NCBI GenBank assembly: GCA_038380795.1
Contig: CM076270.1
Span: 14,613,001 to 14,677,000, forward strand
From: Pyrocephalus nanus
Lineage: Eukaryota > Chordata > Aves > Passeriformes > Tyrannidae
DNA length: 64,000 bases
Direction of reading: 5' to 3'
Part shown: positions 30,627-64,000 of the stretch, one piece after another
Position numbering within the stretch: position 1 is the stretch's first letter
Layout of the letters: the number at the start of each line of letters is the position of its first letter
Notes under the pieces: generated by a model
The model's database searches: none
The model's input: only the letters and a program-made list of their open reading frames with translations
What the model was told of the DNA's origin: nothing
Translations under genes and position numbers: made by a program

Positions 30627-30977
30627 GTAGTGCCGGGGCTGCAGTGCCAGGGCTGCAGTTGCCATTCCTGCAGTGCCAGGGCTGCAGTGCCATTCCTGCA
30701 GTGCTGGGGCTGCAGTGCCAGGGCTGCAGTGCCATTCCTGCAGTGCCAGGGCTGCAGTGCCATTCCTGCAGTGCCAGGGCTGCAGTGCCGGGGCTGCAGT
30801 GCCATTCCTGCAGTGCTGGGGCTGCAGTGCCAGGGCTGCAGTGCCGGGGCTGCAGTGCCAGGGCTGCAGTGCCGGGGCTGCAGTGCCGGGGCTGCAGTGC
30901 CATTCCTGCAGTGCCATTCCTGCAGTGCCAGGGCTGCAGTGCCATTCCTGCAGTGCCAGGGCTGCAGTGCCAGTGCT
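30627..30977. repeat. 25-copy 14-bp minisatellite
   Basis: About 351 bp of head-to-tail 14-bp units on the frame GCAGTGCC + six bases. Four main variants end AGGGCT (9 copies), ATTCCT (8), GGGGCT (5) or, with a CT for CC change, TGGGGCT (2); the last unit differs. The third unit has one extra T. Each unit junction makes the palindrome CTGCAG. Since 14 is not a multiple of three, every frame reads a 14-residue periodic peptide, which explains the long low-complexity open frames here. Confidence 0.95.
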
Positions 30978-32727
30978 GCTGGGCTTGATCCATCCCCACC
31001 CCCGGGGGGGAACAGCTGCAGGGCCTTGGGCAAACATTTTTGGCAACTGTGTCTGAGAAGTGCCCACGTTGGGAGAGACACCCCAGCCCTGGGCACTTGA
31101 GGGGTTGGGCTGGTTCCCAATAAGCTCCAAACAGAAAAAAGCTCTGTGATTATTCTGCAGTTGCTAAAAAATAAAAGCACCTCTGAAACTGCTGTGCTCC
31201 GAGTGGGTCAGTCTGGTTTGTATCTCAGCTGCTAATGGTGGAGTGCAAGAAGGAAGAGGAACGTTCTGGGGCCGGTTTTGTTGATCCTGGAGTTGTGGAA
31301 GGCCAGCTCTGCTGGTGCCAGGCCAGTCTAACTAAGGAGCAGCTACTAGGCAGAGTCATCAAATCGAAGCATAATGAAATTCCAAATTATTGAAGACATT
31401 GAAAAGAATCTCTTATTACAATGAATTAGCTGAGAATGTTTTGGGGTCTTTTTGATTTATTTTTTTTAAACGTTTTTAGCTTTTTTGAAAAATCATATTT
31501 TTTTTCCAAAGAATTACTCTCAATATGCACAGTTAACACTGAAAATGTAGCTGTAGTCCATTGTAAGCTTAAGAACTTCACCATCTAAGCACAAATTTCT
31601 ATGCAGCACATACAGTACTTCTAACTGGCAAAATTAATTTACAAAAATAGCGGAAAAGGGTATTTACGGCATGGAAAGTAGAGTTTGTTTTATGGTACAG
31701 GAAAATTACTTTTCATATGCTAAAGTGATCCTTTCCCCCACCCTTGGACTATTTTTTTTTTATAGGAAAGTTGCTGTTTATGTACCTTGGGTTGGCAGGC
31801 TTGAAGTAGGTAGTAAAAACAGCAAAGTGATTACTTGAGAACCATTTGTGTGTTTTACTGAGAATACTTTATTTGCTGGTATAAGTTGCTAAAAATGCAC
31901 AGAGCAAGTACCAATAGAAAATTTACTGTTTTGTGTCCCCATGTGCTATATAAAATGAATGTTACACAGCATCTGTTGGAAAAGTGGCTTCATGGACATC
32001 TCTTACTTTATGTCCCATTATAAATAAAAATAAATCTTCTCAAGAGTATAAAATCTGGGTTTATCATATCAGAATCTGAAATTTTTTGGCAGAGATGCAC
32101 GTCATTAGGATTCTACCCTCTTCTCTGAGAGTGCTCTTCTCCATGCCTGGGAGAGGACAGGAGCGTACCATAATGTGAATCAGATCCAGTGTGTTCAAAA
32201 ACACTTCTCTGTAGCCAGAACGACCTGCTTACAGCATCCTTGCTAGTCAGTGGCTGATAGGCATAGGTTTAATAAAAATGGCTAGCTTTGAAAACATAAA
32301 AAGGCAAATGTTAAAACTGTTTTAAATTGTACAGCAGAAAAATAAAGTTAAAAAGTTCTGTTTTCACTCAATGTTGTTTTCAGAAAACATATGTAGAACA
32401 GTGTTTATTTCGACAGCTGTCTTAACAATTTAAAACTTCCTCCTCATCCAGAAAAAAAAAAAATCTGTATTAGGACAGTCAAGAACAGGGATACAAATGA
32501 TTCTCTAGGTCAGCCCTTCTGAGGTGACTGGAGTAGCCAACATTCCCAGGTGTCACTGAGGAGCTCCTCTTCTCTCCGTCACCACAAAAAGGGGTTGACC
32601 TCGATCATTTGGTTAAAAATCAAACCGTATCACATCAAAAGTGTGGTTTCCATACAAGCTATCACAGTATATAGGCCTCTAGCTCTAAACAATAGAGTTC
32701 CAAGTTTGTAAAAGGTCTTCCCAGACT

Positions 32728-63802
<31,075 letters not shown>

Positions 63803-64000
63803 CTATGGCATTCCTTAATTTTTCTAAACGTTGCATTAAAGACAAATATCCATGCAAGTGTATTTTTAATAAATCAAAAGAAGAGGGAACAAATAACTCA
63901 AACACATTTGGGCTGAAGAGTGACTAAATGAGAGGACCACCCATCCTAAAAGCTGTGACTGAAAAGGATAATATCATATCCCCCAGCATGATATTGTTTC

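Larger units (their letters stand above)
30215..32727 (-). other. STAG1: STAG1 3' untranslated region
   Basis: This AT-rich region follows the STAG1 stop on the - strand and extends about 2.5 kb to a canonical polyadenylation signal. It contains the GC-rich 14-bp minisatellite. Intermediate AATAAA-type signals (for example near 31445, 31868 and 32404) could give shorter transcripts. The extent is inferred. Confidence 0.55.

Noticed and set aside
30441..31180. Long overlapping open frames of 127-229 codons on both strands
   Set aside because: They are produced by the 14-bp minisatellite, which has no stop in any frame and yields the same 14-residue periodic peptide in each.

Overview
The window looks like bird nuclear DNA, possibly from a songbird. 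It carries two conserved vertebrate genes with short introns, a truncated CR1 LINE, and a degraded gammaretrovirus-like endogenous retrovirus (ERV). The gene order, PCCB next to STAG1 on opposite strands, is the order known in other amniotes. There are no prokaryotic features and no CRISPR array. No tRNA or rRNA gene was recognised by eye.

Layout. Positions 1 to about 3740 hold the 3' part of a dead ERV on the + strand: capsid, nucleocapsid, protease, reverse transcriptase, a deletion junction into the end of integrase, and a 3' LTR. Positions 3740-5330 have no recognised gene. Positions about 5330-6590 are a truncated, internally deleted CR1 retroposon. A CpG-rich promoter region (about 6990-8170) leads into PCCB (+ strand, ATG 7746, stop 27766). 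All 15 coding exons of PCCB can be placed with matching phases and GT-AG introns, giving a 535-residue protein. A tail-to-tail intergenic gap of about 2.3 kb follows. STAG1 then occupies the - strand to the right edge: a 3' UTR of about 2.5 kb (30.2-32.7 kb) with a striking 14-bp minisatellite, then the last 18 coding exons (32728-63760, 707 codons). Its N-terminal half lies beyond the right edge.

Function. PCCB encodes the beta (carboxyltransferase) subunit of mitochondrial propionyl-CoA carboxylase. STAG1 encodes cohesin subunit SA1. The two genes are unrelated in function; their convergent arrangement is the conserved context.

I did not find a convincing new biological system. The most interesting signals are the 25-copy minisatellite in the STAG1 3' UTR, in-frame splicing options in the STAG1 C-terminal tail, the single-UGA gag/pro arrangement of the ERV, and homopolymer tracts in introns.
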